A stretch of DNA of 64,000 nucleotides from Sphingomonas hankookensis (GTDB lineage: Bacteria > Pseudomonadota > Alphaproteobacteria > Sphingomonadales > Sphingomonadaceae): positions 186,001-250,000 of the forward strand of contig NZ_JAKREV010000004.1 in the NCBI RefSeq assembly GCF_022664465.1, read 5' to 3'. Under the pieces are notes generated by a model. The model had not been told where the DNA came from. It did no database searches and saw only the letters and a program-made list of their open reading frames with translations. Made by a program: the position numbers and the translations under genes. This document shows positions 45,928 to 55,815 of this stretch, piece after piece; position 1 is the stretch's first letter; every line of letters begins with the position of its first letter.

Positions 45928-47846
45928 AGCACCGGCGCCCAGATGCCGAGCACATGCTCGACGATGCGTTCGGCGGCGGCTTCCGGCGTCTCGCGCGTGG
46001 TGTCGACATGGATTTCCGGCGCGATCGGCGGTTCGTACGGGCTGTCGATGCCGGTGAAGTTGGCAAGCGTACCGCTGCGCGCCTTGGCATACAGCCCCTT
46101 CACGTCCCGGGCCTCCGCGACGCTGAGCGGCGTGTCGACGAACACTTCAACGAACTCACCCGCCGGCAGCATCGACCGCGCCAGATCGCGCTCGGCGCGG
46201 AACGGCGAGATGAACGCGGTCAGCACGATCAGGCCGGCATCGGCCATCAGCTTGGCGACCTCGCCCACGCGGCGGACATTCTCGACCCGGTCGGCATCGG
46301 TGAAGCCCAGATCGCGGTTGAGGCCATGGCGGACATTGTCCCCGTCGAGCAGGAAGCTGTGCTTGCCGAGCGCGTGCAGCTTCTTTTCGACCAGATTGGC
46401 GATGGTCGACTTGCCCGATCCCGACAGACCGGTGAACCACAGCACACGCGGGTTCTGGTTCTTCTGCGTGGCGTGCGCCTCACGGGTGATGTCAATCGAC
46501 TGCCAGTGGACGTTCTGGCTGCGGCGCAGGCAATAGTCGATCATGCCGGCGGCGACGGTGGCGTTGGTGATTTTATCGATGAGGATGAACCCGCCGAGGT
46601 CGCGATTGTCGGCATAGGGTTCGAAGGCGATGCCGCGATCGGTGAAGACGTCGGCGATGCCGATGTCGTTCAGCGACAGCGTCTTGACCGACAATTCGGC
46701 CAGCGTGTTGACGTCGATCGCATGGCGCGGTGGCTGAACGGTCGCCGACACCGTGCCGGCCCCGGTCTTCAGCCAATAGGCGCGACCCGGCAGCAGCGGT
46801 TCACCGTCCATCCACACGATCGTCGCGCGGAACTGGTCGGCGACCTGGGGCGGCGCATCGGCGGCGGCGATCACGTCGCCGCGCGAGCAGTCGATTTCGT
46901 CGGTCAGCGTCAGCGTCACCGACTGGCCGGCAACCGCCTGTTCCAGATCGCCGTCCATCGTCACGATCCGCGCGACCCGCGACGTCTTGCCCGACGGAAG
47001 CACCCGCACCGCGTCGCCCGGGCGGATAGTACCGCTGGCGATCAGCCCCGCGAACCCACGGAAGTCGAGATCGGGGCGGTTGACCCATTGCACCGGCAGG
47101 CGGAACGGCCGCACCACAGCTGCTTCACTGTCGAGCGTGACGGTTTCGAGATGCTCGATCAGCGCCGGGCCGCCGTACCATGGCGTGTTGGCGGACGCGG
47201 CGGCGATATTGTCGCCCTTGAACCCCGACAGCGGAATCGCGGTGAAACCGGCGATGCCGATCGATTCGGCGAATGCGGCATAGTCGGTGACGATGCGGTC
47301 GAAAATCGCCTGATCGTAGTCGACCAGGTCCATCTTGTTCACCGCCAGCACGATGTGGCGGATGCCGATCAGATGCGCGAGGTAGCTGTGCCGCCGCGTC
47401 TGGGTCAGCACGCCCTTGCGCGCATCGATCAGGATTACGGCCAGATCGGCGGTCGACGCGCCGGTCACCATGTTGCGGGTATATTGTTCGTGGCCGGGCG
47501 TATCGGCGACGATGAACTTGCGTTTCTCGGTCGCGAAGAAGCGATAGGCGACGTCGATGGTGATGCCCTGCTCACGCTCGGCGGCGAGGCCGTCGACCAG
47601 CAGCGCGAAATCGATCTCCTGCCCCTGCGTACCGACCCGCTTCGAATCGTTCTCCAGCGCGGCCAGCTGATCCTCGAAAATCATCTTCGAATCATAGAGG
47701 AGGCGCCCGATCAGCGTCGACTTGCCGTCGTCCACCGATCCGCAGGTGATGAAGCGCAGCAGCGACTTGGTCTGATGCTGCGCCAGATAGGCGTCGATGT
47801 CGGCGGCGATCAGCGCATCGGGGGTATAGGCGGGGACGGTCGCCAT
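45924..47846 (-). CDS. cysNC: Bifunctional sulfate adenylyltransferase subunit 1/APS kinase (CysNC)
   Basis: The 640-residue fusion joins the CysN GTPase (P-loop [15 protein letters not shown], then [17 protein letters not shown] and [16 protein letters not shown]) with the APS kinase CysC (P-loop GLSGSGKST around residue 472, then [15 protein letters not shown]). CysN stimulates ATP sulfurylase through GTP hydrolysis, and CysC makes PAPS. It overlaps cysD by one base and cysQ by four. Such fusions are common in alphaproteobacteria and Pseudomonas. Confidence 0.97.
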   Translation of the reverse strand: MATVPAYTPDALIAADIDAYLAQHQTKSLLRFITCGSVDDGKSTLIGRLLYDSKMIFEDQLAALENDSKRVGTQGQEIDFALLVDGLAAEREQGITIDVAYRFFATEKRKFIVADTPGHEQYTRNMVTGASTADLAVILIDARKGVLTQTRRHSYLAHLIGIRHIVLAVNKMDLVDYDQAIFDRIVTDYAAFAESIGIAGFTAIPLSGFKGDNIAAASANTPWYGGPALIEHLETVTLDSEAAVVRPFRLPVQWVNRPDLDFRGFAGLIASGTIRPGDAVRVLPSGKTSRVARIVTMDGDLEQAVAGQSVTLTLTDEIDCSRGDVIAAADAPPQVADQFRATIVWMDGEPLLPGRAYWLKTGAGTVSATVQPPRHAIDVNTLAELSVKTLSLNDIGIADVFTDRGIAFEPYADNRDLGGFILIDKITNATVAAGMIDYCLRRSQNVHWQSIDITREAHATQKNQNPRVLWFTGLSGSGKSTIANLVEKKLHALGKHSFLLDGDNVRHGLNRDLGFTDADRVENVRRVGEVAKLMADAGLIVLTAFISPFRAERDLARSMLPAGEFVEVFVDTPLSVAEARDVKGLYAKARSGTLANFTGIDSPYEPPIAPEIHVDTTRETPEAAAERIVEHVLGIWAPVL

Positions 47847-48763
47847 CAGAAATAGCCCTCCTGCTTCTTCTTTTCCATGCTTGCCGATCCCGCATCGCGG
47901 TCGATCGCGCGGCCCTGTCGCTCGGAGGTGGTCGTCAGCAGCATTTCCTGAATGACCTCGGACAGCGTCGCCGCCTCGCTCTCCACCGCGCCGGTCAGCG
48001 GATAGCAGCCGAGCGTGCGGAAGCGGATCGATCGGTCGACCGGGACCTCGCCCGGCATCAGCCGGAACCGGTCGTCATCGACCATCAGCAGCATGCCGTC
48101 GCGCTCGACGGTCGGACGGGGAGCGGCGAAATAGAGCGGCACGATCTCGATCCGCTCGCGCAGGATATATTGCCAGATATCGAGTTCGGTCCAGTTCGAC
48201 AGCGGAAAGACGCGGATTGATTCGCCCTTCGCCTTGCGCGCATTGTAGAGGTGCCACAGTTCGGGCCGCTGCGCCTTGGGGTCCCAGCGATGGTTCGCCG
48301 ACCGGAACGAGAAGACGCGTTCTTTCGCCCGGCTCTTCTCCTCGTCGCGCCGCGCGCCGCCGAACGCCGCGTCGAAGCCGTAGTGGTCGAGCGCCTGCTT
48401 CAGCCCCTCGGTCTTCCACAGATCGGTGTGCAGGCTGCCATGGTCGAACGGATTGATCCCGCGCGCCATCGCGTCGGGGTTGTGATGGACCAGCAATTCC
48501 ATGCCGGCATCGCGCGCCGCCTTGTCGCGCAAATCGTACATCGCGCGAAATTTCCACGTCGTATCGACATGCAGCAACGGGAAGGTCGGGGGCGCGGGAT
48601 AAAACGCCTTCTTCGCAAGGTGCAGCATGACCGCCGAATCCTTGCCGACCGAATAGAGCATGACCGGTCGTTCGGCCTCCGCCACCACTTCGCGCAGGAT
48701 GTGGATGCTCTCGGCTTCGAGGCGTTCGAGATGGGTGAGACGATCGGTCGGGATATCGGTCAT
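47846..48763 (-). CDS. cysD: Sulfate adenylyltransferase subunit 2 (CysD)
   Basis: CysD is the catalytic ATP sulfurylase subunit, a PP-loop enzyme. The 305-residue protein has [15 protein letters not shown] (the PP-loop), [17 protein letters not shown], and [21 protein letters not shown], all family marks. It heads the cysD-cysNC-cysQ operon. Upstream are a short open frame and a hairpin that could be a leader. Confidence 0.97.
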   Translation of the reverse strand: MTDIPTDRLTHLERLEAESIHILREVVAEAERPVMLYSVGKDSAVMLHLAKKAFYPAPPTFPLLHVDTTWKFRAMYDLRDKAARDAGMELLVHHNPDAMARGINPFDHGSLHTDLWKTEGLKQALDHYGFDAAFGGARRDEEKSRAKERVFSFRSANHRWDPKAQRPELWHLYNARKAKGESIRVFPLSNWTELDIWQYILRERIEIVPLYFAAPRPTVERDGMLLMVDDDRFRLMPGEVPVDRSIRFRTLGCYPLTGAVESEAATLSEVIQEMLLTTTSERQGRAIDRDAGSASMEKKKQEGYF

Positions 48764-48880
48764 TACCCGATCGCAGGTAGTGATCGCGGGTGCCGCGACA
48801 AAACAACTATTCCTGCGGGGATGCGCCAGTTCAGCTTTCGCAGCCGAAAGCGCGGGCGCGACGCGCGCCGGGGATGAGAA

Positions 48881-48920
48881 GTGCCTGGGTCACGCCGATG
48901 CACCGGCACAACCCAGGCAC
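48881..48920 (-). promoter_or_regulatory. Hairpin in the cysD leader
   Basis: GTGCCTGGGT at 48881-48890 pairs perfectly with ACCCAGGCAC at 48911-48920; a second short stem (GCCG/CGGC) can form in the 20-base loop. On the minus strand it lies just after the short frame at 48930-48989 and 117 bases before cysD, the layout of an attenuator. It is followed by TTCT rather than a long T-run. Confidence 0.5.
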
Positions 48921-48929
48921 AGTTCCGAT

Positions 48930-48989
48930 TCAAACCGGACGAAGATCGTCGCCGTAGCTGTCACGGAACAGAGCGAAAAACGCCTGCAT
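48930..48989 (-). CDS. Possible 19-residue leader peptide upstream of cysD
   Basis: A short frame reads MQAFFALFRDSYGDDLRPV and stops. GGGAGAAAG lies a few bases before the ATG, a credible ribosome binding site. The perfect hairpin that follows makes a leader-peptide attenuator possible. There is no Cys or Met run, so a classical amino-acid attenuator for sulfur is not obvious. It could also be an independent small gene whose transcript ends at the hairpin. Seen only here, it remains tentative. Confidence 0.35.
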   Translation of the reverse strand: MQAFFALFRDSYGDDLRPV

Positions 48990-49137
48990 TTTCTTTCTCC
49001 CAGGTTGCGCCGAAGCGCAGCATCTTCTTAACCGAAAATTAACCCTAAGCCAAACGTGATTCATGGTTAACGCGTTTGAGCACCGCTCGGTAGTGTTAAC
49101 CGATGCTTTGCAGTTTGCCGGCTAGGACAGGCGCACC

Positions 49138-50487
49138 ATGCCCCGCGTCCGATCGGATCACCCCCCGCTTGCCGGGATCGCGAGTCGCCAACGTCCCCGG
49201 CGGGCGATTCTGGCGACGGCCGATCGGCGCCGGCTGTGCCGGGATTTGCCGTGCTACCGGCTTATCCTGTTGTGCGAACTGGAAGAGTTCGCATCGCTGC
49301 GCCGTGCGATGGGCGTGACACGCGCGCGGTTGCTGATGGACGATGTCGCCGCGCGCCTCGTCGCGGCGCTGCCCGACCTGCGGGCTCGGCCGGCCGGACC
49401 GAACCTGCTCGAACTGGGATATGACTGCACTTCGCCGGTCGCCGGACCATCGATCCTCGACCGGGTGCGTGTGGCGATAGCCGCGCCGTTCGACCTCGAT
49501 GGCGAGCCCTATCGACTATCGCTGCGAATCGGCGGGGTCGGGGTAGCCGCCGCCGATGCCGACGAGGTGCAGATGATCGAGGCGGCGGAACAGGCGCTGG
49601 TCGATGCGCGGCAGATGCAGGCCGACGTGCTGCGCGACCTGATCGATCCGGCGGCAGGCGACGATCCGATACAGCTGATGCGCGAACTGCCCGGCGCCAT
49701 CGCCGAGGGGCAGATTTTCCTGCAATATCAGCCCAAGGTCCGCGTACGGCAGCAGAAGGTGGTCAGTGCCGAGGCACTGGTGCGCTGGCGGCATCCGACG
49801 CGCGGGCTGATCCTGCCCGGGGCGTTCATCGAGGCGGCGGAACGGTCGAACATCATCGGTACGCTGACGCTGTGGATCATCCGCCGGGCGATCGCCGACC
49901 AGCGCACGCTTGCCGCGCAAGGGTATGACATCCCGATCTTCATCAACATCTCGGGCGTGCTGTTGTCGGATACCGGGTTCGTGCGCGACGCCTGCGCGCT
50001 GGTCGCGGCGGGCGGTGCGAAGATCGGGTTCGAAATCACCGAAACCGCGGTCATCCGCGATCCCGAAAGCGCGATCGCGAACCTGCGCACCTTCGCCGAT
50101 ATCGGCGTCCCGCTGGCGATCGACGATTATGGCGCGGGGCTGTCGTCGCTTGCCTATCTCAAGCGCCTGCCCGCCAGCGAACTGAAGATCGACAAGCTGT
50201 TCGTCACCCAGCTGACCAGCAGCAACCGCGATCCGCTGATCGTGCGCTCGACGATCGACCTCGCCCATGCGCTCGACATGGAAGTGACCGCGGAAGGGGT
50301 CGAAACCCCCGCCGCGCTGGCGCTGCTGGGCGTGATGGGATGCGACATGGTGCAGGGTTTCCTGATCAGCCGTCCGGTCGAGTTCGCGGCATTCCAGACG
50401 TTCCTTGCCGAGGATCGCCATCTTGCCGCGATGGTCAGCCCGCGCATGACGTTCCTGCGCAACGAAGGGCAGTGGAAGACCGCGTGA
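49138..50487 (+). CDS. EAL-domain phosphodiesterase with degenerate N-terminal domain
   Basis: The 449-residue protein ends in a complete EAL domain: FLQYQPKVRV, AEALVRW (EAL), ITETAVIRD, IDDYGAGLSSLAYL, KIDKLFV and AEGVET, with QGFLISRP at the end. All metal-binding residues appear kept, so cyclic di-GMP hydrolysis is likely. The first ~180 residues look like a remnant GGDEF domain without its signature (LILLCELEEFASLRRAMG). There is no membrane helix. It sits beside two sensor-kinase systems, 40 bp before the next gene. Confidence 0.9.
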   Translation: MPRVRSDHPPLAGIASRQRPRRAILATADRRRLCRDLPCYRLILLCELEEFASLRRAMGVTRARLLMDDVAARLVAALPDLRARPAGPNLLELGYDCTSPVAGPSILDRVRVAIAAPFDLDGEPYRLSLRIGGVGVAAADADEVQMIEAAEQALVDARQMQADVLRDLIDPAAGDDPIQLMRELPGAIAEGQIFLQYQPKVRVRQQKVVSAEALVRWRHPTRGLILPGAFIEAAERSNIIGTLTLWIIRRAIADQRTLAAQGYDIPIFINISGVLLSDTGFVRDACALVAAGGAKIGFEITETAVIRDPESAIANLRTFADIGVPLAIDDYGAGLSSLAYLKRLPASELKIDKLFVTQLTSSNRDPLIVRSTIDLAHALDMEVTAEGVETPAALALLGVMGCDMVQGFLISRPVEFAAFQTFLAEDRHLAAMVSPRMTFLRNEGQWKTA

Positions 50488-50527
50488 CGCTTACCCCGCA
50501 TTAACCGGGGCGGTCGTACGAGGAGAT

Positions 50528-52960
50528 ATGACCGTGCGATCCATTCGCCTCTTGTGGTTCGCCATGCTGCTGTTCGCAGGAGGGATCGCGCCGGCGTTCG
50601 GGCAGGCGGCGACACTGGAGCAACGGTTCGACGCTGCGCGGGCCAGACTGGCCACTCAGCCGCAACTTGTCCTGCAGGAAGGCATCGACCTCGAGCGCGC
50701 GGCGCAGGCCCGCAACGGAACGACGTCGCGAATGCGTGCGGCCGGCCTATGGTTGCAGGGTGAAGCACATGCGCGGTTAGGCGATGCCGTGATGGCACGC
50801 AGCAAGATCGCGTCCGCGCTATCGATCGTTCAGGCGATGCCGTCGCGGATCGCGCTGGAAGGCGATATCCTGCGGACGCGCGGCGATATTGCGTCTGACG
50901 AAGGGACCGTCGCGTCCGCGCTGGCCGACTATCAGGCGGCGTATCGCGTCTATCAAAGCGCGGGGGACAGGCGCGGGCAAGCCATGGCGCTGCTCAGTAT
51001 CGGCTCGCTCTATCGGCAAGGCGCCGATTTCGCGGGTGCGTTGCGCTATTACGGTCAAGCGATCGATACCTATGCCGGCGACCCGTTGCTGCTGGTGTCG
51101 ATGCTGAACAATCGCGGCAACGTCCTAACGGAAATGGGCCGGTATCGCGACGCGCTGGTCGACCTGAAGCGCGCGCTGGCGCTTGCTCCGCAGCTCGACA
51201 GTCCCGCCTTCACCGCGCGGATCATGGGCAATATGGCGCGGGCGCAACGCGGCGCAGGCGAGGAAGACGCCGCGTGGCAATCGATCGTGCGGGGCATGTC
51301 CATTGCGCGCGAAGCGGATGTGAAACCGGTCGCCGATCAGCTGGCGACGCTGGCCGGCCGGATCGCCGTCGCTCGCGGCGATCGCGCCCTGGGTATGCGG
51401 CTGGTCGACCGCGCCTTTGCCGGCGTCGACCTGACGACAACGCCACTCGCCGCCCGCGACAATCACCGCAACGCCTATGCCGTCTATTCCGCCACGGGCG
51501 AGACGACGAAAGCGCTGGCGCATCTCGAGGCGCTCGACCGGCTGAACGAGCAGGCGACGCAGCTGACGACCTCGACCAAGACCGCGCTGATGTCGGCCCG
51601 GTTCGATTTCCAGAACCAGGAACTGCGGATCGCGCGACTGAAGCAGGAGGAACTGCGCCGCAACATCGCGTTCGAACGCGCAAGCGCGCATTATCAACGC
51701 ATCCTGTTCGGCAGCATCGCCGCGGCGGTGCTGGTGCTGATCGTCCTGCTGGTCGTGGGCGTCGTGACGCTGCGGCGCAGCCGCGATGCCGTGCGCCGCG
51801 CCAACGTCGATCTGGCCGCGACCAATGTGGCATTGGAAAAGGCGTTGAAGGCCAAGGGCGATTTCCTGGCGACCACCAGCCATGAAATCCGCACGCCGCT
51901 GAACGGTATCCTCGGCATGGCACAGGTGATGCTGCGCGACGACCGGCTGACACCCGATATGCGCGACCGGCTGGGCATCGTCCACGACGCAGGGATAGCG
52001 ATGCGCGCGCTGGTCGACGACATCCTCGACGTCGCCAAGATGCAGTCGGGCAATCTGGGCGTCGAACGCGTGCCGACCGATCTGGTCGCGACGGTCGAGG
52101 ACGCGGCCCGGCCATGGCGGCGACAGGCGCAGGATCGCGGGATCGGCTTCGCGCTCGATATCGGCGACGTGCCACGCTGGATCGAGGGGGACCCGACAAG
52201 ACTGCGCCAAATCCTGTCCAACCTGTTGTCGAACGCCCTGAAATTCACGCAGGCGGGGGCGGTCGGCATGACGGTGGCGGTCGCGGGCGACCGGCTGCGC
52301 ATCGCGGTGTCGGACAGCGGCATCGGTATAGCGATCGACCGGCTGGAGGACGTGTTCGAATCGTTCCAGCAGGCGGACAACAGCACGACCCGACGCTTCG
52401 GCGGGACCGGGTTGGGGCTGACGATCTGCCGCAACCTTGCGCGCGCCATGGGCGGCGACATCACCGTCGTCAGCACGGCGGGGCAGGGGTCGACCTTCAC
52501 GCTCGACCTGCCGCTGGTGCTGGCGGCCCGTGCGCCCGTCGGGTCGGGGGATATGGCGAGCGGCGGTCGCATGCTGATCCTCGAACGCAACCCGATCGCC
52601 CGGGGCATGATGCGGACGCTGTTCGCCCCCAAGGTGACGACCGTCGAGTTCGTCGAGGATGCGGCGGGGCTGGCGGAGAAGCTTGGCCGCGACGATGTGC
52701 GCGGGGTGCTGGTCGACATGGCGTCGCTGACCGAAGCTTCGGCCGATCCGGCGGCTATGCTGGCCGATCTTGCGGGCGCGATCGATGGGCGCGACGTGCC
52801 GGCGGTCGTCATGCTGCGCCCCGACGATCGGGTGCAGATTGCGGCGGATATACTGACGTTGCTGCGCAAACCTGTTTCGGCTACGCAACTGATCGATGCG
52901 TTGTTCGGCGTCGATGGTGGAAACGGACAGCCGGTGCCCCTTGTGTCCGATGCGGCATAG
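50528..52960 (+). CDS. TPR sensor histidine kinase with degenerate receiver
   Basis: The 810-residue protein has a signal peptide (cut near GIAPAFGQA), TPR-like repeats (about 40-340), a coiled coil and a membrane helix at about 392-414. HisKA follows (FLATTSHEIRTPLNGILG; H452), then HATPase_c (NLLSNALKFT, DSGIGIA, GGTGLGLTICRNL). The end is a receiver-like domain (680-800) with LVDMASL and LLRKPV but ILERNP in place of the acidic pocket, so phosphorylation there is doubtful. GAGGAG precedes the ATG. A separate intact receiver gene follows 63 bp later. Confidence 0.9.
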   Translation: MTVRSIRLLWFAMLLFAGGIAPAFGQAATLEQRFDAARARLATQPQLVLQEGIDLERAAQARNGTTSRMRAAGLWLQGEAHARLGDAVMARSKIASALSIVQAMPSRIALEGDILRTRGDIASDEGTVASALADYQAAYRVYQSAGDRRGQAMALLSIGSLYRQGADFAGALRYYGQAIDTYAGDPLLLVSMLNNRGNVLTEMGRYRDALVDLKRALALAPQLDSPAFTARIMGNMARAQRGAGEEDAAWQSIVRGMSIAREADVKPVADQLATLAGRIAVARGDRALGMRLVDRAFAGVDLTTTPLAARDNHRNAYAVYSATGETTKALAHLEALDRLNEQATQLTTSTKTALMSARFDFQNQELRIARLKQEELRRNIAFERASAHYQRILFGSIAAAVLVLIVLLVVGVVTLRRSRDAVRRANVDLAATNVALEKALKAKGDFLATTSHEIRTPLNGILGMAQVMLRDDRLTPDMRDRLGIVHDAGIAMRALVDDILDVAKMQSGNLGVERVPTDLVATVEDAARPWRRQAQDRGIGFALDIGDVPRWIEGDPTRLRQILSNLLSNALKFTQAGAVGMTVAVAGDRLRIAVSDSGIGIAIDRLEDVFESFQQADNSTTRRFGGTGLGLTICRNLARAMGGDITVVSTAGQGSTFTLDLPLVLAARAPVGSGDMASGGRMLILERNPIARGMMRTLFAPKVTTVEFVEDAAGLAEKLGRDDVRGVLVDMASLTEASADPAAMLADLAGAIDGRDVPAVVMLRPDDRVQIAADILTLLRKPVSATQLIDALFGVDGGNGQPVPLVSDAA

Positions 52961-53023
52961 CGCGATAGCGGATTGCAATATGAGCAGCGTTAAGAACAGC
53001 TTGGCCGCTTGGGCCTACAGGTC

Positions 53024-53413
53024 ATGAGAATCCTGTTCGTCGAGGACGACGCGATGAATCGCCGCGTCGTCCGCGACATGCTCGACGTGGCCGGTGCGGT
53101 CATGGTCGAGGCCGATCTGGCCGAGGCGGGGCTGCAGCGGATCGATGAGGAGACGTTCGATCTCGTGCTGCTCGACCTGCGCATGCCGGGGATGGACGGG
53201 TTCGAGGTCATCCGCCGGGTTCGCGCGCGCACCGATGCCAAGCGCGACCTGCCGATCATCGTCGTCACCGCCGATACCGCGATCGACCTGACCGAACGCT
53301 GCATCGCGATGGGCGCCGACGAGGTGCTGTTCAAACCGGTGGCGATGGACGCGCTGTTCGACGCGATCGGCCGAATCCTTGCCCGGCGCAGCGGCGGGGA
53401 CCTGCTGTTCTGA
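53024..53413 (+). CDS. Single-domain response regulator
   Basis: The 129-residue protein is a bare receiver: FVEDDAMNRR (acidic pocket), LVLLDLRMPGMDGFE with D51 as acceptor, IIVVTADTA and LFKPVAMDALF with the conserved Lys. It lies just after the TPR kinase and probably receives phosphate from it, making up for the kinase's degenerate receiver. No output domain is present, so it must act by protein contact or as a phosphate shuttle. Confidence 0.92.
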   Translation: MRILFVEDDAMNRRVVRDMLDVAGAVMVEADLAEAGLQRIDEETFDLVLLDLRMPGMDGFEVIRRVRARTDAKRDLPIIVVTADTAIDLTERCIAMGADEVLFKPVAMDALFDAIGRILARRSGGDLLF

Positions 53414-53535
53414 CGCGCCCGGGAGCGGCGGTTGCGTGGGTGCGGTACTGCTGATAGGGGAAATCGTCACGCCGCGGCCCTGCTTCGGCGAACCATATTC
53501 TATTGCGATGAAGATTCCCGGAGTTCCACGGCCAC

Positions 53536-53742
53536 ATGCAGATCATGGTTCGCGAAAACAACGTCGATCAGGCCCTGCGCGCGCTCAAGAAGAAGCTGCA
53601 GCGCGAGGGCGTGTATCGCGAGATGAAGCTGCGCGGTCACTATGAAAAGCCGTCGGAAAAGCGCGCCCGCGAGCGTGCCGCCGCCGTTCGCCGCTCGCGC
53701 AAGCTGGAGCGCAAGCGGGTGGAGCGCGACAGCGCACGGTAA
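53536..53742 (+). CDS. rpsU: Ribosomal protein bS21
   Basis: The 68-residue basic protein is bS21: [20 protein letters not shown], then [24 protein letters not shown], and a basic tail. It binds near the anti-Shine-Dalgarno region of 16S rRNA and helps initiation. It is a stand-alone gene followed by an FKBP isomerase. Confidence 0.97.
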   Translation: MQIMVRENNVDQALRALKKKLQREGVYREMKLRGHYEKPSEKRARERAAAVRRSRKLERKRVERDSAR

Positions 53743-53835
53743 GGGGTTTCGCCGTCGATGCCGTGCCGGTACGTGACCGGCGGGGCGACTGGTTCCAAGC
53801 GATACGGCGCGATGGATGCGCCATAAGGGGTTTCG

Positions 53836-54447
53836 ATGTCGGTCACTGCCGTTCCGCTGCGTCCCGTGAAACGGCGCCATATCACCTGGATCTGGGTGGG
53901 TATCGTCCTTGCACTGCTGCTGGCGGTCGGGTTCGCCTTTGCCGGCACGCGCAGCGGCGTCGATGCGTTCCTGTCCGGCAACGGATCGCGTCCGGGCGTG
54001 GTGACCACCGCCAGCGGCCTGCAATATGAAGTGCTGGCCAAGGGCAGTGGCCCGACGCCGACCGATGCCGACGTCACGCTGATCAACTATGTCGGCAAGC
54101 TGCCCGACGGCACGACCTTCGACCAGAGCCAGCGCCCGACGCCGATGTCGCCCAAGGGCGTCGTTCCGGGGTTCGGCGAAGCGTTGAAGCTGATGCCGAA
54201 GGGATCGCGCTATCGCTTCTGGCTGAAGCCGGAGCTGGGCTATGGCGCGCCCCGCCCCGCTGGTGCGCCGCCGATGCCGGCGGAAATGGAAACGCTGTCG
54301 AAGCAGGTGCTGGTGTTCGACGTCGAGATGGTCGACTTCATTCCGGAAACCGTGCTCCAACAGCTTCAGATGCAGCAGATGATGCAGCAGCAGGGTGGGG
54401 GCGGCATGCCGCCGGCAGGCGCGGTACCGCCACCCGCCGGACGCTAA
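53836..54447 (+). CDS. Membrane-anchored FKBP-type peptidyl-prolyl isomerase
   Basis: The 203-residue protein has a membrane helix at about 17-37 (ITWIWVGIVLALLLAVGFAFA). The FKBP domain follows: SGLQYEVLAKGSGPTPTDADVTLINYVGKLPDGTTFD, VVPGFGEALKLMPKGSRYRFWL and P-ELGYG. It probably acts on folding proteins in the periplasm. The Gln/Met/Gly-rich tail is unlike most FKBPs. It ends at a strong terminator. Confidence 0.93.
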   Translation: MSVTAVPLRPVKRRHITWIWVGIVLALLLAVGFAFAGTRSGVDAFLSGNGSRPGVVTTASGLQYEVLAKGSGPTPTDADVTLINYVGKLPDGTTFDQSQRPTPMSPKGVVPGFGEALKLMPKGSRYRFWLKPELGYGAPRPAGAPPMPAEMETLSKQVLVFDVEMVDFIPETVLQQLQMQQMMQQQGGGGMPPAGAVPPPAGR

Positions 54448-54469
54448 GACGACCGGGATGGACGAACAG

Positions 54470-54499
54470 ACGGCGCCGGGGTCCCTCCGGCGCCGTTTT
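54470..54499 (+). terminator. Rho-independent terminator of the FKBP gene
   Basis: ACGGCGCCGG pairs perfectly with CCGGCGCCGT around GGTCCCT, then TTT. It lies 23 bp after the stop. Confidence 0.9.
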
Positions 54500-54552
54500 C
54501 GTGTGCGGCGACGGCATCGCCTTGCCCGCCGCGTTCATGGTATTCGCGTGAC

Positions 54553-55596
54553 ATGTCATTTGTTTCCCGATCCAGCGCCGTTTCCGCCCCCCTCGTTCGA
54601 TCGTGGCGCTATCGCCTCGCGACGATCCTCAGCGCCTGCCTGACCATTGGGGCGGCGCCGGTGCCCGCGCCCATACCCCCGGCCGATGTCGCGACGCTGG
54701 AGGCATTGCGCGCGGCCGACCTGCGGCTTGGCGCGATCGGATATCGGCTGGCCATCGCCAATGCGCCGCTGTGTACCGATCTTGCACCGGTCACCGGCAT
54801 GATCGTCCATGCGATCGATCAATATGGTGTCGACGAACAGGCGGTGGCGCGCAGGGCGTTCGGTTTCGCGACCGGTGTGGCGGTCGAAGCGGTCGTGCCG
54901 GGCAGCGCCGCTGCGCGGGCCGGTGTGCAGGCCAATGATTCGATCGTCAGTGTCGACGGGCGTTCGGTGCCGGTGGCGACCGGCGGCGGGCATCTGGCCA
55001 CCCGCGACGCGTTCGTGGCCCTGCTCGATTCGCTACCGGCCGACCGTCCGCTGCGCATGGTCCTCCGCAGTGCCGGTGTCGATCGTGCGGTTACCATCGC
55101 GGCCTCGCCCGGATGTCGCACCCTGTTCGAGCTGAAAGTCGGACCGTCGCTCGATGCGGTGGCCGACGGGCGACTGGTGCAGATTTCCAGCCAGTTTCTC
55201 GAACGCTTCGCCGATCCGCAGCTGGCGGTGGTCGTCGCGCACGAGCTGTCCCACAACATCCTGTGCCACCACGCCCGGCTGGAGGCGGCGAAGGTCAGTC
55301 GCGGGCTGTTCCGCGAACTGGGACGCAACGGGCGCATCTTCCGTTCGACCGAGGACGATGCCGACCGGCTGGGCGTGCACCTGTTGCGCAACGCCGGGTG
55401 GGACCCGTCGCTGGCGGTCGCGTTCTGGAAAGGGCCGGGCGCACGGATCGACGGCGGAATTTTTCATAGCCGGACGCATTCGTCGGCGGGGAAGCGTGCC
55501 GAACTGATCGCGGCGGAGATCGCCGCACTGCCGCCCCGCGCGCCGATCCCCTATCGCCCGCCGGTACTGACAACGCGGGACCGGCCGCTGGAATAG
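54553..55596 (+). CDS. PDZ-M48-like exported metalloprotease
   Basis: The 347-residue protein has a signal peptide (hydrophobic segment LATILSACLTIGAAPVPA). A PDZ-like domain lies at about 115-185 (VVPGSAAARAGVQANDSIVSVDGR). The zinc site is HELSHNILCH at residues ~232-241, followed by the third-ligand Glu in EDDADRLGVHLL. The order PDZ then HExxH differs from the usual M48 layout, where PDZ is absent or follows. It would work in the periplasm, perhaps in protein quality control. Confidence 0.85.
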   Translation: MSFVSRSSAVSAPLVRSWRYRLATILSACLTIGAAPVPAPIPPADVATLEALRAADLRLGAIGYRLAIANAPLCTDLAPVTGMIVHAIDQYGVDEQAVARRAFGFATGVAVEAVVPGSAAARAGVQANDSIVSVDGRSVPVATGGGHLATRDAFVALLDSLPADRPLRMVLRSAGVDRAVTIAASPGCRTLFELKVGPSLDAVADGRLVQISSQFLERFADPQLAVVVAHELSHNILCHHARLEAAKVSRGLFRELGRNGRIFRSTEDDADRLGVHLLRNAGWDPSLAVAFWKGPGARIDGGIFHSRTHSSAGKRAELIAAEIAALPPRAPIPYRPPVLTTRDRPLE

Positions 55597-55815
55597 ACCG
55601 GAATGGCGGTATTCGCTTGCACCAACAATCGTATACGCTAGCTTCCCGGTGCTGGAACTAAGTGAAAATTAACGGGTTTCCGGCCAAGCACCCGCACGAC
55701 CGTTGCTGGTCCATCACCCGGAACGGGCGGTCGCGAACGGGATGATTCGGCTTGCAGCCTGCCTGCTGCTGTGCAAAAGGCGGCGTGACGTAGAGTTTTA
55801 CAAGGGAGTGTAGAA

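Noticed and set aside
45522..47855. A 777-codon plus-strand frame opposite cysNC
   Set aside because: cysNC on the minus strand has clear motifs throughout; the opposite frame is composition-driven.
55640..55690. GGAACT followed by GGTTT as a general-stress sigma promoter before the DSDSDS gene
   Set aside because: The -10 side lacks CGTT at the right spacing and the site is about 150 bp from the start.
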